DNA from: Thioclava sp. SK-1 | GTDB taxonomy: Bacteria > Pseudomonadota > Alphaproteobacteria > Rhodobacterales > Rhodobacteraceae | Length of the DNA: 64,000 bases | Direction of reading: 5' to 3' | Assembly (NCBI RefSeq): GCF_001705665.1 | Contig: NZ_MDHA01000065.1 | Coordinates: 62,001 to 126,000, forward strand | Shown: positions 9,201 to 17,999 of the stretch, piece after piece | How positions within the stretch are numbered: position 1 is the stretch's first letter | Layout: every line of letters starts with the position of its first letter | Notes under the pieces: model-generated | Databases searched by the model: none | Told to the model about the DNA's origin: nothing | Seen by the model: only the letters and a program-made list of their open reading frames with translations | Translations under genes and position numbers: made by a program

Positions 9201-9684
9201 GGCGCCGGGCCTTGGGTTTGGCGTTGATCAACTCACTGATCTGGCCCTGGCGCACCAATGCCGGGGAATGCGCCCCTGTTGAGGCATCCGCGAACAGCAT
9301 CTGCACGTCGCGAGCGCGCACATCGCGCGTATTTACCTTATAGGCCGATCCCGCGTCGCGGGTGATCCGCCGGGTGATTTCCAACAGATCGGCATCGTTG
9401 AACCCCGATGGCGCCAGACGTTCGCCATTATCCAGTTGCAGCACAACCTCTGCAAAGTTGCGCGCCCCACGCGAGGCTGCACCGGCAAAGATCACATCTT
9501 CCATACCGCCGCCGCGCATTGCAGAGGGGCGATTTTCTCCCATGACCCAGCGCAGCGCTTCAAGCAGGTTGGATTTTCCACAGCCATTGGGCCCGACAAC
9601 CCCGGTCAGCCCGTCATGGATCACCAGATCCGTCGGATCGACGAAGCTTTTAAAGCCATTCAATCTGAGTCGGGAAAAGCGCAA
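6226..9684 (-). CDS. smc: Chromosome segregation protein SMC
   Basis: 1152-residue SMC ATPase of the condensin complex (with ScpA/ScpB, not in the window). The N-terminal head has Walker A GPNGCGKSN (about residues 31-39). Two long coiled-coil arms rich in Ala/Glu/Arg/Gln flank a hinge at roughly 500-640. The C-terminal head has the signature LLSGGEQTLTAMAL and Walker B ICVLDEVDAPLDDANV. The first codon appears to be TTG (9684-9682), giving MRFSRLRLNGFKSF, which matches the family N-terminus; no better ATG is in frame. The high Ala/GC content of the coiled coil creates many spurious antisense frames. Confidence 0.96.
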   Translation of the reverse strand: MRFSRLRLNGFKSFVDPTDLVIHDGLTGVVGPNGCGKSNLLEALRWVMGENRPSAMRGGGMEDVIFAGAASRGARNFAEVVLQLDNGERLAPSGFNDADLLEITRRITRDAGSAYKVNTRDVRARDVQMLFADASTGAHSPALVRQGQISELINAKPKARRRILEEAAGISGLYHRRHEAELKLKGAEANLLRVNDVIEQLATQLATLSRQARQAARYRAIAEDLRMAEGMLLYRRWREADETRDTAEQALTTAHKNAAQAEQDAAQAETARAALEDRLPPLRDEDSIANAILQRLTVRHEQLAAQDTEAQARIAALKSQIAQLDRDIDREAELNRDADDTIARLTAEHHEIRLASDGHDAQLLAAADAAQGAAEVLLERETVLSDMTEEVARLAARHQSAQRLVTDQQLNLQKSLAAAQGARQTAETAQEALDSAATQQDLAACALDEAAEAAETAEETLTGAEETRSAVQDQESTARTARAVAEGEATALTAELTALTRLVERESADEAQILDAVQVEPGYEAALGAALTEDLAAPEAQEDSASGWARLPDYDRLQPLPSGLIPLANHVTIPAALRRRIEQIGIAPSHGDGASLQASLQPGQRIVTLQGDLWRWDGLRTRADDAPSAAALRLRQINRQNELQRDLEDLRTRADDAIAAHDTITAQLHDATQADIQARTIRRDADRKLADAQRALSKAEADRSTAASQLETARLAATRHADDAAAAQHALDAAQADLNDLADLNDARAQADAVKVTVEAARITMMTRRAAHDELHREGEARQKRQDRIAKEMSGWTDRLQSAEARSKELQTRRDDAEQDLQEAAALPEEIAAARDDLAVQIAATQDRAAQAADALASAETALRHAAVIERDTVRRSGEAREARAGCDARVEASAAAVTACADRIEEDMGLTPHDLLSQLKLGPDDMPSVQALDSDVIRLRQQRDALGAVNLRAEDDAREIREEHDTLISEKSELEEAIRKLRSGIAGLNREGRERLLAAFEQVNENFRTLFTHLFGGGDANLMLVESDDPLDAGLEIMCQPPGKKLSTLSLLSGGEQTLTAMALIFAVFLANPAPICVLDEVDAPLDDANVTRFCDLLDEMTRRTETRFLIITHHAVTMARMDRLFGVTMQEQGVSQLVSVDLKAAEALVA

Positions 9685-9910
9685 CGAAAGTGTCCGATTC
9701 TGTGGTGTCTTAGGTCGGCGGTCCTTTCAGATTAGCATGGGGCCTGTCAATTGATATGCAGTGTGTTTTGCACAAGCAGGCCACAAATTTGCGCGACATT
9801 TCAAGGCGCGCGGCGCAAAAATCACAAACGCGACAAGCAGAATGTGATTGCGCGCTTGCGGGATTGCCACACCCGGCTTACCCAAAAGACAGACAAAACA
9901 GTGGGGTCAC

Positions 9911-10267
9911 ATGGTCGGTGCACTTGCAATCATATTGTTGTTTCAACTGGTTGGCGAAATATTGTCGCGCGGGATGGCCTTGCCATTGCCCGGCCCTGTT
10001 TTGGGAATGGTGTTCATGTTGATCGGGATGGTTGTCTCGGTTCGGTTGCGTGATCTCGTGCGGCCTACGGCGCAGGGGTTGTTGGCCCATCTGTCACTCT
10101 TGTTTGTGCCTGCGGGTGTGGGCGTGGTGGCGCATGTGCCGACATTGGCTGCGCATGGGCTTGCGTTTGTCGTGTCATTGGTGGTGTCGACCTGCTTGGC
10201 GATTGTGGTGGGCGCGGCCGTGTTCGCCGCCGTCGCCAAGATGACAGAGCGGGTGCCGCATGACTGA
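9911..10267 (+). CDS. lrgA: CidA/LrgA family membrane protein
   Basis: 118-residue hydrophobic protein with about four membrane segments, of the CidA/LrgA family. Family marks are the start GALAIILLFQLVGEIL, then LPLPGPVLGMVFM and LSLLFVPAGVGVV. Members act with LrgB as holin/antiholin-like modulators of murein hydrolase activity or as small-metabolite (for example pyruvate) exporters; which applies here cannot be read from sequence. The frame is open from 9848; the ATG at 9911, just after a GTGGGG sequence, gives the normal N-terminus. It overlaps lrgB by eight bases and is divergent from smc. Confidence 0.86.
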   Translation: MVGALAIILLFQLVGEILSRGMALPLPGPVLGMVFMLIGMVVSVRLRDLVRPTAQGLLAHLSLLFVPAGVGVVAHVPTLAAHGLAFVVSLVVSTCLAIVVGAAVFAAVAKMTERVPHD

Positions 10268-10976
10268 CCCTCTGTTAATTTGGTCCTATCTTGCCTCGCA
10301 GCCGCTGCTATGGCTTTGCGCGACATTATTTGCCTATTGGGCCGGGGATGCCATTTTCCGAGGGGTGGGCCGTAAGCCATGGGCAAATCCGGTGATGATT
10401 GCCACCGTCTTTCTGGGCCTGCTGCTGTGGTTGACAGGCACGGATTATGAGAGCTATTTTAACGGGGCGCAATTCGTACATTTCATGCTTGGACCAGCCA
10501 CTGTTTGCCTTGCTGTACCGCTTTATTCCAACTTGCGCGCGCTGCGCCGTGCGGCATTGCCTATCTTTGCCGCGCTGCTGGCGGGGAGTTTCACGGCGAT
10601 TGTCACGACTTTAGCGATTGCCAAGGCTTTGGGCGCAGATCATGAGCTGTTGGCGACACTGGCGCCGAAATCCGCAACGGCGCCGGTTGCCATCGGTATT
10701 TCCGAGGCATTGGGCGGGCAGCCAACCTTAACCGCAGCGTTGGTGATTTTGACCGGGATTATCGGGGCTATCACGGTTACGCCGATGTTGAATGCACTGG
10801 GGTTTCGCGATTGGCGCGCGCGCGGATTTGCGGTGGGTGTCGCGGCGCATGGAATCGGCACGGCAAGGGCGTTTCAGGTGCATGAGCAAGCCGGGGCGTT
10901 TGCCTCTATCGGGATGGGGATGAATGCCGTTTTAACAGCGATTATCGCGCCTTGGGTCCTGTCATTTTTCGGCTGA
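10260..10976 (+). CDS. lrgB: LrgB family membrane protein
   Basis: 238-residue polytopic inner-membrane protein of the LrgB/CidB family with about seven to eight hydrophobic segments. Recognised stretches are [31 protein letters not shown] and [13 protein letters not shown], all typical of the family. It is translated from an ATG that overlaps the end of lrgA by eight bases, so the two products are expected to form one membrane system. The last 15 bases overlap the convergent rnhA gene, so there is no room for a separate terminator between them. Confidence 0.88.
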   Translation: MTDPLLIWSYLASQPLLWLCATLFAYWAGDAIFRGVGRKPWANPVMIATVFLGLLLWLTGTDYESYFNGAQFVHFMLGPATVCLAVPLYSNLRALRRAALPIFAALLAGSFTAIVTTLAIAKALGADHELLATLAPKSATAPVAIGISEALGGQPTLTAALVILTGIIGAITVTPMLNALGFRDWRARGFAVGVAAHGIGTARAFQVHEQAGAFASIGMGMNAVLTAIIAPWVLSFFG

Positions 10977-11435
10977 TCCCTTGGCGGGTTTGAATGGCGC
11001 CATACCGGCGCGCGCCAATTCATCGGCGCGTTCATTTTCTGGATGGCCGGCGTGGCCCTTGATCCATTCCCATGTCACCTGATGGCGAGCTTGGGCCTCA
11101 TCTAGGCGTTGCCACAGGTCGACGTTTTTTACCGGCTTCTTGGCCGAGGTTTTCCAGCCGTTGCGCTTCCAGCCGTGGATCCAGCTTGTAACGCCATTTT
11201 TCACATAGGCGCTGTCGGTGACAATGGTCAGCGTTGCGGGCTTTTCCAATGCATCAAGGGCAGAAATCGCGGCCAGCAGTTCCATTCTGTTGTTGGTGGT
11301 GTCGGGTTCTCCGCCCTTTAGCTCTCGCTGTTTGAGGACCACTTCACCATCCATCGCCCGTAAAAGAGCCCCCCAGCCACCGGGTCCGGGATTGCCGGAA
11401 CATGCGCCGTCCGTATAGGCAATGAGTTTGGGCAT
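10962..11435 (-). CDS. rnhA: Ribonuclease HI
   Basis: 157-residue RNase HI, which removes the RNA strand of RNA-DNA hybrids. The catalytic carboxylates are visible: D9 in [12 protein letters not shown]52 in NRMELLAA, D74 in VTDSAYV and D138 in ERADELA. The basic protrusion (handle) [18 protein letters not shown] is present, as in E. coli RNase HI. The ATG at 11435 is in the usual place. Upstream on the same strand are the DUF3429 gene and ispH, separated by 145 bases that contain two GC-rich hairpins, so rnhA may have its own promoter. Confidence 0.95.
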   Translation of the reverse strand: MPKLIAYTDGACSGNPGPGGWGALLRAMDGEVVLKQRELKGGEPDTTNNRMELLAAISALDALEKPATLTIVTDSAYVKNGVTSWIHGWKRNGWKTSAKKPVKNVDLWQRLDEAQARHQVTWEWIKGHAGHPENERADELARAGMAPFKPAKGSAEK

Positions 11436-11580
11436 GGAGAATTCCTTTTGAACGCATATAATTATCGAAGCGCGGCGAGGTGAAGACCGGATCTGGCGGA
11501 AGCGGCGGCTTGGGGGGCATCGAGCCCCCTCTCGCCGCCCAGGCGGCGGTGCCGCCTGCGGCCAGCATTCGGCGTTAGTG
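11436..11580. other. Intergenic spacer with two GC-rich hairpins
   Basis: 145-base gap between the DUF3429 gene and rnhA, both on the minus strand. It holds two short perfect inverted repeats: GGGGGC/GCCCCC (11513-11529, five-base loop) and AGGCGG/CCGCCT (11541-11557, five-base loop). Neither is followed by a run of T on either strand, so these are not classical intrinsic terminators. They could attenuate transcription from ispH into rnhA, protect a 3' end, or be a GC-rich extragenic repeat. I see no convincing gene here. Confidence 0.4.
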
Positions 11581-12009
11581 TCAGAGCGTATACAGGCAGG
11601 CGAGCACGACCAGGCTAAGCCCGATGCGTAGTTTTAACCACCATTGCGGGGCGGCGGCGCGTTTTTGAAAGAGCCCGTCCAGGGGCAGTAAGATGACAAA
11701 CCCGGCCATAAGCACAAATCCAATCGGCAACCCCAACGCGGCCAGCGCCATGAAAAACAGGACTGGCAGGATGGACAGGACATAGCCGACACTCCAACCC
11801 GCCTTGGCCGCAAAGCCCCAGAGCGTGCCGGCCATGAAACAGAAGATCATCAGCCCATAGGCCTGCACTGCAATGTGGGGCTGCACAACGGCAGGTAAGG
11901 CAAGCGCCCCGGTTTGCGTAACGACCACACCCCACAGGAATGGCAACAGCCCTGTGAGCCCGAGGCCAAGCGCCACAGTTGGAATTTTCGCCCCACCGGA
12001 ACGGATCAT
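11581..12009 (-). CDS. DUF3429 family membrane protein
   Basis: 142-residue hydrophobic protein with about four to five membrane segments; the start ([19 protein letters not shown]) and the central [18 protein letters not shown] are typical of DUF3429 proteins, which are common in proteobacteria and have no established function. Its ATG overlaps the ispH stop in an ATGA arrangement, so it is translationally coupled to ispH. This is the only clue to role and could simply reflect operon packing. Confidence 0.75.
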   Translation of the reverse strand: MIRSGGAKIPTVALGLGLTGLLPFLWGVVVTQTGALALPAVVQPHIAVQAYGLMIFCFMAGTLWGFAAKAGWSVGYVLSILPVLFFMALAALGLPIGFVLMAGFVILLPLDGLFQKRAAAPQWWLKLRIGLSLVVLACLYTL

Positions 12010-12953
12010 GATGCTTGCCGCAACACGCGTGGCACCTTGAACTCTACCCGCTCTTTCGCGGTTTCCACCAGTTCCACAGTGACGTTATAGCGGTCGCGGA
12101 ATGCGTCGATCACCTCTTCAATCAGGACTTCGGGCGCGGAGGCGCCGGCGGTCACACCGATTGAGGCCACGCCTGACAATGCCCGCCAATCAATATCGCT
12201 GGCGCGCTGTACAAGTTGGCTATAGGCGCAGCCTTCAGCCGAGCCGACCTCTACCAGGCGGCGCGAATTCGACGAATTTGGCGCGCCGATCACCAATAGC
12301 GCGTCGATCATCGGGGCGATTGCCTTGACCGCGGCCTGCCGATTGGTGGTGGCGTAACAGATGTCTTCTTTCGCTGGCCCGACGATTGCGGGGAAACGTG
12401 CTTTCAGCGCAAGGACGATTTCAGCGGTATCATCAACCGATAGTGTGGTCTGCGTGATGAAGGCCAATGCATCGGGATCGCGCGGTGCCAGATGCGCAAC
12501 ATCATCCACTGTTTCGACCAGCATAACTTCGCCATTGGGCAATTGTCCCATGGTGCCAAGCACTTCCGGATGGCCGGTATGGCCGATCATCACCATTTGC
12601 AAGCCAGCGGCATGATGACGCTCTGCTTCAATATGAACTTTCGACACAAGCGGGCAGGTGGCATCAACATAGATCATTTCACGGCGTTGCGCTTCCGCCG
12701 GAACAGCTTTGGGCACACCATGCGCGGAGAAAATCACCGGCCGGTCATCAGGGCATTCGTCTAATTCTTCAACGAAGACAGCGCCTTTGTCGCGCAGGCT
12801 GTCGACCACGAATTTATTATGCACAATTTCGTGGCGGACATAGACGGGCGCGCCCCATTTCTCCAATGCCATCTCGACGATTTTGATCGCGCGGTCAACA
12901 CCCGCGCAAAACCCGCGAGGGGCCGCCAAATACAGCCGAAGGGAAGGTTTCAT
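12006..12953 (-). CDS. ispH: 4-hydroxy-3-methylbut-2-enyl diphosphate reductase IspH
   Basis: 315-residue iron-sulfur enzyme of the last step of the MEP isoprenoid pathway, reducing HMBPP to IPP and DMAPP. The three cluster-ligating cysteines are visible: C16 in PRGFCAGV, C100 in DATCPLV and C199 in [10 protein letters not shown]. The conserved VRHEIVHNK and [11 protein letters not shown] are also present. The ATG at 12953 is preceded by GGAGCGCACG. IPP isomerase (idi) occurs elsewhere in the window at 37385, so both interconversion steps are covered. The 3' end is coupled to a DUF3429 gene. Confidence 0.96.
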   Translation of the reverse strand: MKPSLRLYLAAPRGFCAGVDRAIKIVEMALEKWGAPVYVRHEIVHNKFVVDSLRDKGAVFVEELDECPDDRPVIFSAHGVPKAVPAEAQRREMIYVDATCPLVSKVHIEAERHHAAGLQMVMIGHTGHPEVLGTMGQLPNGEVMLVETVDDVAHLAPRDPDALAFITQTTLSVDDTAEIVLALKARFPAIVGPAKEDICYATTNRQAAVKAIAPMIDALLVIGAPNSSNSRRLVEVGSAEGCAYSQLVQRASDIDWRALSGVASIGVTAGASAPEVLIEEVIDAFRDRYNVTVELVETAKERVEFKVPRVLRQAS

Positions 12954-13090
12954 CGTGCGCTCCTTATACCATTGCCAGAGCTACGCAGCTCTGAGGCGAA
13001 GGTCCAGTCCTTAGCGAGTATAAAACCCGTGATCCCGCTTTCCAACCGGGGAATCCATCGTAAGACGGGCATTAGACGCGGGCACCAATT

Positions 13091-13121
13091 GAAAAAAGGC
13101 GCGCGGTGTCCCGCACGCCTT
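13091..13121 (-). terminator. Intrinsic terminator of the NYN-domain gene
   Basis: Read on the minus strand: an 11-bp stem (one mismatch) AAGGCGTGCGG / CCGCGCGCCTT with a four-base loop, followed by six T (13097-13092). It lies 68 bases after the stop codon of the minus-strand NYN gene, the expected position for its terminator. Confidence 0.8.
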
Positions 13122-13188
13122 AGGGTCTGTGAGTGGTGGATCTGCGAAACATAGTAAAAAACACATGCAGATCAGTCGGCTGCGCCGA

Positions 13189-13740
13189 TTATTCTTCGCC
13201 CTCACGCGGTTCGCGCGGTGGACGGCCGATAACATCACGCAATGCGTCCAGCTCGATAAAGTTATCGGCCTGGCGGCGCAGTTCATCTGCGATCATTGGC
13301 GGTTGGCTGCGGATCGTTGACACGACAGACACGCGCACGCCCTGACGTTGCAATGCTTCGATCAACGGTCGGAAGTCACCATCACCCGAGAATAGCACAG
13401 CATGATCAAGGCGCGGTGCCAATTCCATTGCATTCACGGCCAGTTCAATATCCATATTGCCTTTGACCTTACGGCGGCCCATGGAATCGGTATATTCCTT
13501 CGCAGGTTTCGTCACCATCGCGTAGCCATTATAGTGCAGCCAGTCGACGAGCGGACGGATCGGCGAATATTCTTCGTTTTCAAGCAAAGCTGTGTAATAG
13601 AACGCCCGCACAAGCTTACCGCGGCGTTCAAATTCCTGGCGCAGAAGCTTATAATCTATATCAAATCCGAGCGATTTCGCCGCGGCGTAAAGATTGGAGC
13701 CGTCAATGAACAGCGCGAGCCGTTCGTCTTTGTAGAACAT
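13189..13740 (-). CDS. NYN (PIN-like) domain protein, LabA/DUF88 family
   Basis: 183-residue protein with a single NYN/PIN-like nuclease fold. Conserved acidic positions are visible: D13 in LALFIDGSNLY, D in KGNMDIELAVNAM and the pair in VLFSGDGDFRPL, which together would bind a metal for RNA cleavage. The family includes cyanobacterial LabA and many unstudied bacterial proteins thought to act on RNA. It stands alone on the minus strand with its own terminator (13091-13121) and is divergent from folK. No specific target can be named. Confidence 0.82.
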   Translation of the reverse strand: MFYKDERLALFIDGSNLYAAAKSLGFDIDYKLLRQEFERRGKLVRAFYYTALLENEEYSPIRPLVDWLHYNGYAMVTKPAKEYTDSMGRRKVKGNMDIELAVNAMELAPRLDHAVLFSGDGDFRPLIEALQRQGVRVSVVSTIRSQPPMIADELRRQADNFIELDALRDVIGRPPREPREGEE

Positions 13741-13806
13741 AAATATATATCCCTTTTTTCTTGTCCGCGTTTTTCACGGTGTCCCGTGCATCGCTATGAG
13801 TGGTGG

Positions 13807-13836
13807 TTGACGCGCGGACGTGCTTGGGTTTTAGAT
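13807..13836 (+). promoter_or_regulatory. Possible sigma-70 promoter for folK
   Basis: TTGACG at 13807-13812, then 17-18 bases and a weak TTTAGA/TTAGAT element ending at 13836, 63 bases before the folK start. The -35 matches five of six consensus bases; the -10 only three of six. Proposed from position only. Confidence 0.3.
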
Positions 13837-13899
13837 CTGCGCACAAAATGTACCGGCGCCCGGAATAACAATACGAATTTGGTCTGAGTATCTGTCTAA

Positions 13900-14514
13900 A
13901 TGTATAACAGCACGTTTATATTCGCTTTGGGCGGGAATTTGGCCGGAGATTTTTCACGCCCAGATTGTGTTTTTCGCGAGGCGCTGCACAAGTGCAGTGA
14001 TGCCGGGTTTACTTTGCAAGCGCTGTCTCGTTTCTATCGTTCCGCGGCCTATCCTGCAAGCTCTGGCCCCGATTTTGTCAATGCATGTGGGGTTCTAGGC
14101 GGCGAAATGGCGCCGATAGACGCGCTGCGCGCCTTGCATAAAATTGAAGATGAATTGGGGCGTGTGCGCGAAAAGCGTTGGGGCGCACGGGTGATTGATC
14201 TGGATTTACTCGCGGTGGGTCACAATGTCGCGCCAGATATTGTAACGTTGCGTCACTGGATGGAATTGCCCTTTGAGCGCCAGCAAATTGACACGCCACA
14301 GCAGCTGATTTTGCCGCATCCGCGCATGACAGAGCGCGGATTTGTGCTTGTGCCTCTGGCAGAAATAGCGCCAAACTGGCGTCATCCGCTGACGGGTATG
14401 ACCGTCATCGACATGTGTGATGCCCTGCCGCCAGAGCAAAAAACTGGATTGGAGCCCTTGCACGGGCTATTTCCAGAACAATCCTGCCTTGCAAAGTCTG
14501 GGGCGAACGCATAA
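13900..14514 (+). CDS. folK: HPPK, folate biosynthesis protein FolK
   Basis: 204-residue 2-amino-4-hydroxy-6-hydroxymethyldihydropteridine diphosphokinase, which transfers pyrophosphate from ATP to the pterin in folate synthesis. Visible family motifs are ALGGNLAG at the N-terminus, then VREKRWGARVIDLDLLAVG (the RWxxRxxDxDxL metal/pterin site) and LPHPRMTERGFVLVPLAEI. The C-terminal tail of about 30 residues after the core is slightly longer than in E. coli. The ribosome-binding site before ATG 13900 is weak. rpoZ follows after 40 bases. Confidence 0.93.
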   Translation: MYNSTFIFALGGNLAGDFSRPDCVFREALHKCSDAGFTLQALSRFYRSAAYPASSGPDFVNACGVLGGEMAPIDALRALHKIEDELGRVREKRWGARVIDLDLLAVGHNVAPDIVTLRHWMELPFERQQIDTPQQLILPHPRMTERGFVLVPLAEIAPNWRHPLTGMTVIDMCDALPPEQKTGLEPLHGLFPEQSCLAKSGANA

Positions 14515-14554
14515 GTAATGCGCCTGAATTCCTATGAACCGACTGGAGTAGCCC

Positions 14555-14911
14555 ATGGCCCGCGTGACGGTTGAAGATTGCGTTGACAAAGTCCCGAACC
14601 GCTTTGAGCTGGTGATGCTCGCGGCACATCGTGCGCGTGAAGTGACCGCCGGTTCGGCGCTGACCGTTGACCGCGATAACGACAAAAACCCGGTTTGCGC
14701 GCTGCGTGAAATCGCGGATGAGACACAATCCGCAGATAGCCTGCGTGAGCGTTTGATCGAAGCAAATCAGACCCAAATTGAGGTTGATGAGCCGGAAGAA
14801 GATCAAATGGCACAGCTGATGGGCGGTGAAGTCGCGGATAAACCTGCTGATGACGACATGAGCGAAGAACGCATGCTGCGCGCGCTAATGGAAGCGCAGG
14901 GCCGCGAATAA
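14555..14911 (+). CDS. rpoZ: RNA polymerase omega subunit
   Basis: 118-residue omega subunit, which helps assemble RNA polymerase and contributes to one ppGpp site. The N-terminal [19 protein letters not shown] and [11 protein letters not shown] blocks are diagnostic; the second half is acidic and typical of alphaproteobacterial omega. The ATG at 14555 follows ACTGGAGTAG. It lies directly upstream of the (p)ppGpp synthetase/hydrolase gene (26 bases), the usual alphaproteobacterial arrangement, which links the alarmone enzyme with its polymerase target. Confidence 0.96.
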   Translation: MARVTVEDCVDKVPNRFELVMLAAHRAREVTAGSALTVDRDNDKNPVCALREIADETQSADSLRERLIEANQTQIEVDEPEEDQMAQLMGGEVADKPADDDMSEERMLRALMEAQGRE

Positions 14912-14937
14912 TCTGATTAAGAAGGCGAACGAGCGAT

Positions 14938-17058
14938 ATGATCGATGTCGAAGACCTGATCGCGCTCGTTCGCAATTATAATCCAAGCACGAACTCGGAT
15001 TTGATTCGCAGCGCCTATGCCTATGGCATGCAGATGCATGACGGGCAGATGCGGCGCTCTGGCGAACCCTATTTCACCCACCCTGTTGCTGTTGCGGCGA
15101 TTTTAACCGAGCAGCGGCTGGATGACGCCACAATCGTGACGGCGCTGCTGCATGACACGGTTGAAGATACGCGCGCGTCTTATACCGATATCGCGGACAG
15201 CTTCGGTGTTGAGATCGCAGAGCTGGTCGATGGCGTTACCAAGTTGACCAATCTTCAGCTGTCATCATCCGAGACAAAGCAGGCTGAGAACTTCCGCAAG
15301 CTGTTCATGGCAATGTCCAAGGATCTGCGCGTTATCTTGGTCAAATTGGCGGACCGCTTGCACAATATGCGCACGATCCGTGCGATGAAACCCGAGAAAC
15401 AGGCCCAAAAGGCCCGCGAAACCATGGAAATCTATGCGCCTTTGGCTGGGCGCATGGGGATGCAGTGGATGCGCGAAGAGCTGGAAGACCTTGCGTTCAA
15501 GGTTTTGAATGCAGAGGCACGGACCTCGATCATCCGGCGTTTTGTGTCGTTGCAGAAAGAAACCGGGGATGTGATCCCGAAAATTTCGGCCGATATCCGT
15601 GGTCTGCTGGAAGAGGCTCAGATTGATGCGGATCTGTTTGGCCGGGCCAAGCGCCCCTATTCGATCTGGCGCAAGATGGAAGAAAAGCAGCTTGCGTTTT
15701 CGCGCCTGTCCGACATCTACGGTTTTCGCCTGATCACGCGGTCTGATGCGGATTGCTACCGGGTGCTGGGGCTGATCCATCAACGCTGGCGCGCCGTTCC
15801 GGGCCGTTTCAAAGATTATATCAGCCAGCCGAAAACCAATGGGTATCGGTCTATCCACACCACGGTGACAGGACGCGATGGCAAGCGGGTTGAGGTGCAG
15901 ATCCGCACCCGGCAGATGCATGAGGTTGCGGAATCGGGCGTCGCAGCGCATTGGTCCTATCGTGATGGGGAGCGGGCATCGAACCCATTTGCCGTGGACC
16001 CTGCAAGTTGGCTGTCTTCATTGGCAGAGCGTTTTGGCGAAGGCGATCACGAAGAATTTCTTGAGAACGTCAAGCTTGAGATGTATTCCGATCAGGCCTT
16101 CTGCTTCACCCCCAAAGGGGATGTTGTGAAGCTGCCCAAAGGGGCTACGCCGATTGACTTTGCCTATGCGATTCATACGCGGATCGGCAATGGATGTGTT
16201 GGTGCAAAGGTCGATGGCATCCGCGTTCCGCTATGGACACGCTTGAAAAATGGCCAATCAGTTCAAATCATTACGGCGGCGGGGCAACGACCGCAGGCGA
16301 CATGGTTGGATATCGTTGGCACGGGCCGTGCGCGTGCCGCAATCCGTAAGTCCCTGCGCGAAGAAGACCGCTCGCGGTTTGTTAAGCTGGGGTCAGAGCT
16401 GGCACGTGTGGCGTTTGAACATGTGGGGCGCCGGGTCACTGATAAGGCGTTGCGCACGGCGGCAAAATCGCTGGGTCTTGCGGGAGAGACCGAGCTTCTG
16501 GCGCGGTTAGGCTCTGCCGAGATTGCGTCAACTGAGGTGCTACAGGCGCTATATCCTGAATTGGCGGCGCGAACCCACGGCAAAGTGATTGAACCCACGC
16601 GGGCGGTTCTTGGGCTTGGCGCCGATCAAAGCTTTTCGCGGGCGGATTGCTGTCAGCCCCTTCCAGGAGAGCGAATCGTCGGCATCACCTACCGTGGTCG
16701 CGGTGTTGTGATCCATTCGATTGATTGTCCCGCGCTGGAAGAATTTGAAGATCAGCCTGAACGCTGGGTCGATTTGCATTGGCAAACGGGCCAGCATCCG
16801 CCGGCCTATGTCGCATCCCTCAAGATCACAATTTCCAATGATGCCGGGGTGTTGGGGCATATGTGCACCTTGATCGGGCAGCAAAAAGCAAATATCTCGG
16901 ATCTGAATTTTGTTGACCGGAAACCGGACTTTTACTCTCTGGTGGTAGAGGTCGAACTTCGGGACGCGGAACATTTGCATACACTGTTGACGGCGCTTGA
17001 AGCCGAGACAGATGTAGCTCAGGTTGAGCGTTGGCGGGATCTGGCGCGCAAACCGTGA
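14938..17058 (+). CDS. Bifunctional (p)ppGpp synthetase/hydrolase (RelA/SpoT family)
   Basis: 706-residue Rel/SpoT homologue controlling the stringent response. Domains in order: HD hydrolase with H72/D73 and E76/D77 in HDTVEDT (about 20-200); synthetase with RFKDYISQPK then GYRSIHTTV (about 235-350); TGS around 385-450; C-terminal ACT domain (about 630-705). The RxKD form of the synthetase loop, rather than ExDD, is the hallmark of bifunctional enzymes, and the hydrolase residues are intact, so it should both make and degrade (p)ppGpp. As usual in this class, it would be the only long RSH. The ATG at 14938 follows AGAAGGCGAACGAG. Confidence 0.94.
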   Translation: MIDVEDLIALVRNYNPSTNSDLIRSAYAYGMQMHDGQMRRSGEPYFTHPVAVAAILTEQRLDDATIVTALLHDTVEDTRASYTDIADSFGVEIAELVDGVTKLTNLQLSSSETKQAENFRKLFMAMSKDLRVILVKLADRLHNMRTIRAMKPEKQAQKARETMEIYAPLAGRMGMQWMREELEDLAFKVLNAEARTSIIRRFVSLQKETGDVIPKISADIRGLLEEAQIDADLFGRAKRPYSIWRKMEEKQLAFSRLSDIYGFRLITRSDADCYRVLGLIHQRWRAVPGRFKDYISQPKTNGYRSIHTTVTGRDGKRVEVQIRTRQMHEVAESGVAAHWSYRDGERASNPFAVDPASWLSSLAERFGEGDHEEFLENVKLEMYSDQAFCFTPKGDVVKLPKGATPIDFAYAIHTRIGNGCVGAKVDGIRVPLWTRLKNGQSVQIITAAGQRPQATWLDIVGTGRARAAIRKSLREEDRSRFVKLGSELARVAFEHVGRRVTDKALRTAAKSLGLAGETELLARLGSAEIASTEVLQALYPELAARTHGKVIEPTRAVLGLGADQSFSRADCCQPLPGERIVGITYRGRGVVIHSIDCPALEEFEDQPERWVDLHWQTGQHPPAYVASLKITISNDAGVLGHMCTLIGQQKANISDLNFVDRKPDFYSLVVEVELRDAEHLHTLLTALEAETDVAQVERWRDLARKP

Positions 17059-17148
17059 TCCGGGCCGGTTGGCCTGTTGCATGCGCCGTCAGTAGGTGGT
17101 GCGCCCAAAGCGGGGAACAACGGCCTGAATGGCCGGAAGGAACAGACG

Positions 17149-17916
17149 GTGGTTTTTAAACGGCGCGATAAACGACCGATGCTTAGCGCGCTGCGGGATG
17201 CGTTGTGGCCGCGGACAGGATGGGCGCGTGCATTCCATTATGTGAAACACCGGATCAACCGGCTGCCTGATCGCCCCCACCGCATCGCGCGCGGTATCAT
17301 GGCGGGCGTGTTTGTGTCCTTTACGCCGTTATTCGGGTTCCACTTTGTTACGGCCGCTGCCTTGGCATGGATTTTGCGGGGCAATATTTTGGCCGCGATC
17401 CTGGGCACATTTTTCGGAAACCCCGTTACTTTCCCGATTATAGCGGTGTCTTCGATTAAACTTGGCCATTTTTTATTGGGACATGATCGCGCGCCGCTGC
17501 CACCGCCACCACTGGAAGGGCGCTATGACGGCCCAAAGGATTTCCCCCCCCCGCCAGACGGGCTGGGAGAGATCTTCGCAGGGGCCGGCCATGACCTGTG
17601 GCATAATTTCTGGGCGTTATTCACGCCCGATACAGCCGATTGGACGGGCCTGTCCTATTTCTTCTCAGATATCTGGTGGCCCTATCTTGTCGGCGGGTTT
17701 ATTCCCGGAATTTTCTGTTCCATTGCAATGTATTATGTGTCCTTGCCATTCATCACAGCTTATCAAAACCGGCGCCGCGCCCGTTTGAAAGAGCGGCTGG
17801 AAGCCGCGCGCGCGAAGCTTGCGGCAAAACGGGAAGAACGGGCCGGGCGCAAGCAAGAACGCCGTGAAGAAAAGACCGCCCGTAAGGCAGCCCAAACCCC
17901 CGACACGCGCAGTTAA
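17149..17916 (+). CDS. DUF2062 membrane protein
   Basis: 255-residue protein of the DUF2062 family. The central region has hydrophobic segments with the family signature RIARGIMAGVFVSFTPLFGFH and FFGNPVTFP; a Pro-rich loop (about 120-145) separates them from a further membrane segment. The C-terminus (from about 215) is a highly charged Arg/Glu/Ala helix likely to be a coiled coil in the cytoplasm. The frame is open from a TTG at 17077, but the GTG at 17149, eight bases after GGAAGG, is a better start. Function is unknown; it sits in the rsh-pdxJ-acpS-lepB cluster as in many Rhodobacteraceae. Confidence 0.78.
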   Translation: MVFKRRDKRPMLSALRDALWPRTGWARAFHYVKHRINRLPDRPHRIARGIMAGVFVSFTPLFGFHFVTAAALAWILRGNILAAILGTFFGNPVTFPIIAVSSIKLGHFLLGHDRAPLPPPPLEGRYDGPKDFPPPPDGLGEIFAGAGHDLWHNFWALFTPDTADWTGLSYFFSDIWWPYLVGGFIPGIFCSIAMYYVSLPFITAYQNRRRARLKERLEAARAKLAAKREERAGRKQERREEKTARKAAQTPDTRS

Positions 17917-17999
17917 GCCGGATAATGGCAGATTGCGCTTCAATCCCACCATCGGCCGCGTCATAATCGGCTGAAAATAATAACTTCGAGGTTGGCCCC

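Noticed and set aside
11344-11568. Minus-strand frame beginning [15 protein letters not shown]
   Set aside because: It runs into rnhA in another frame, is Pro/Gly-rich low complexity and has no ribosome-binding site.
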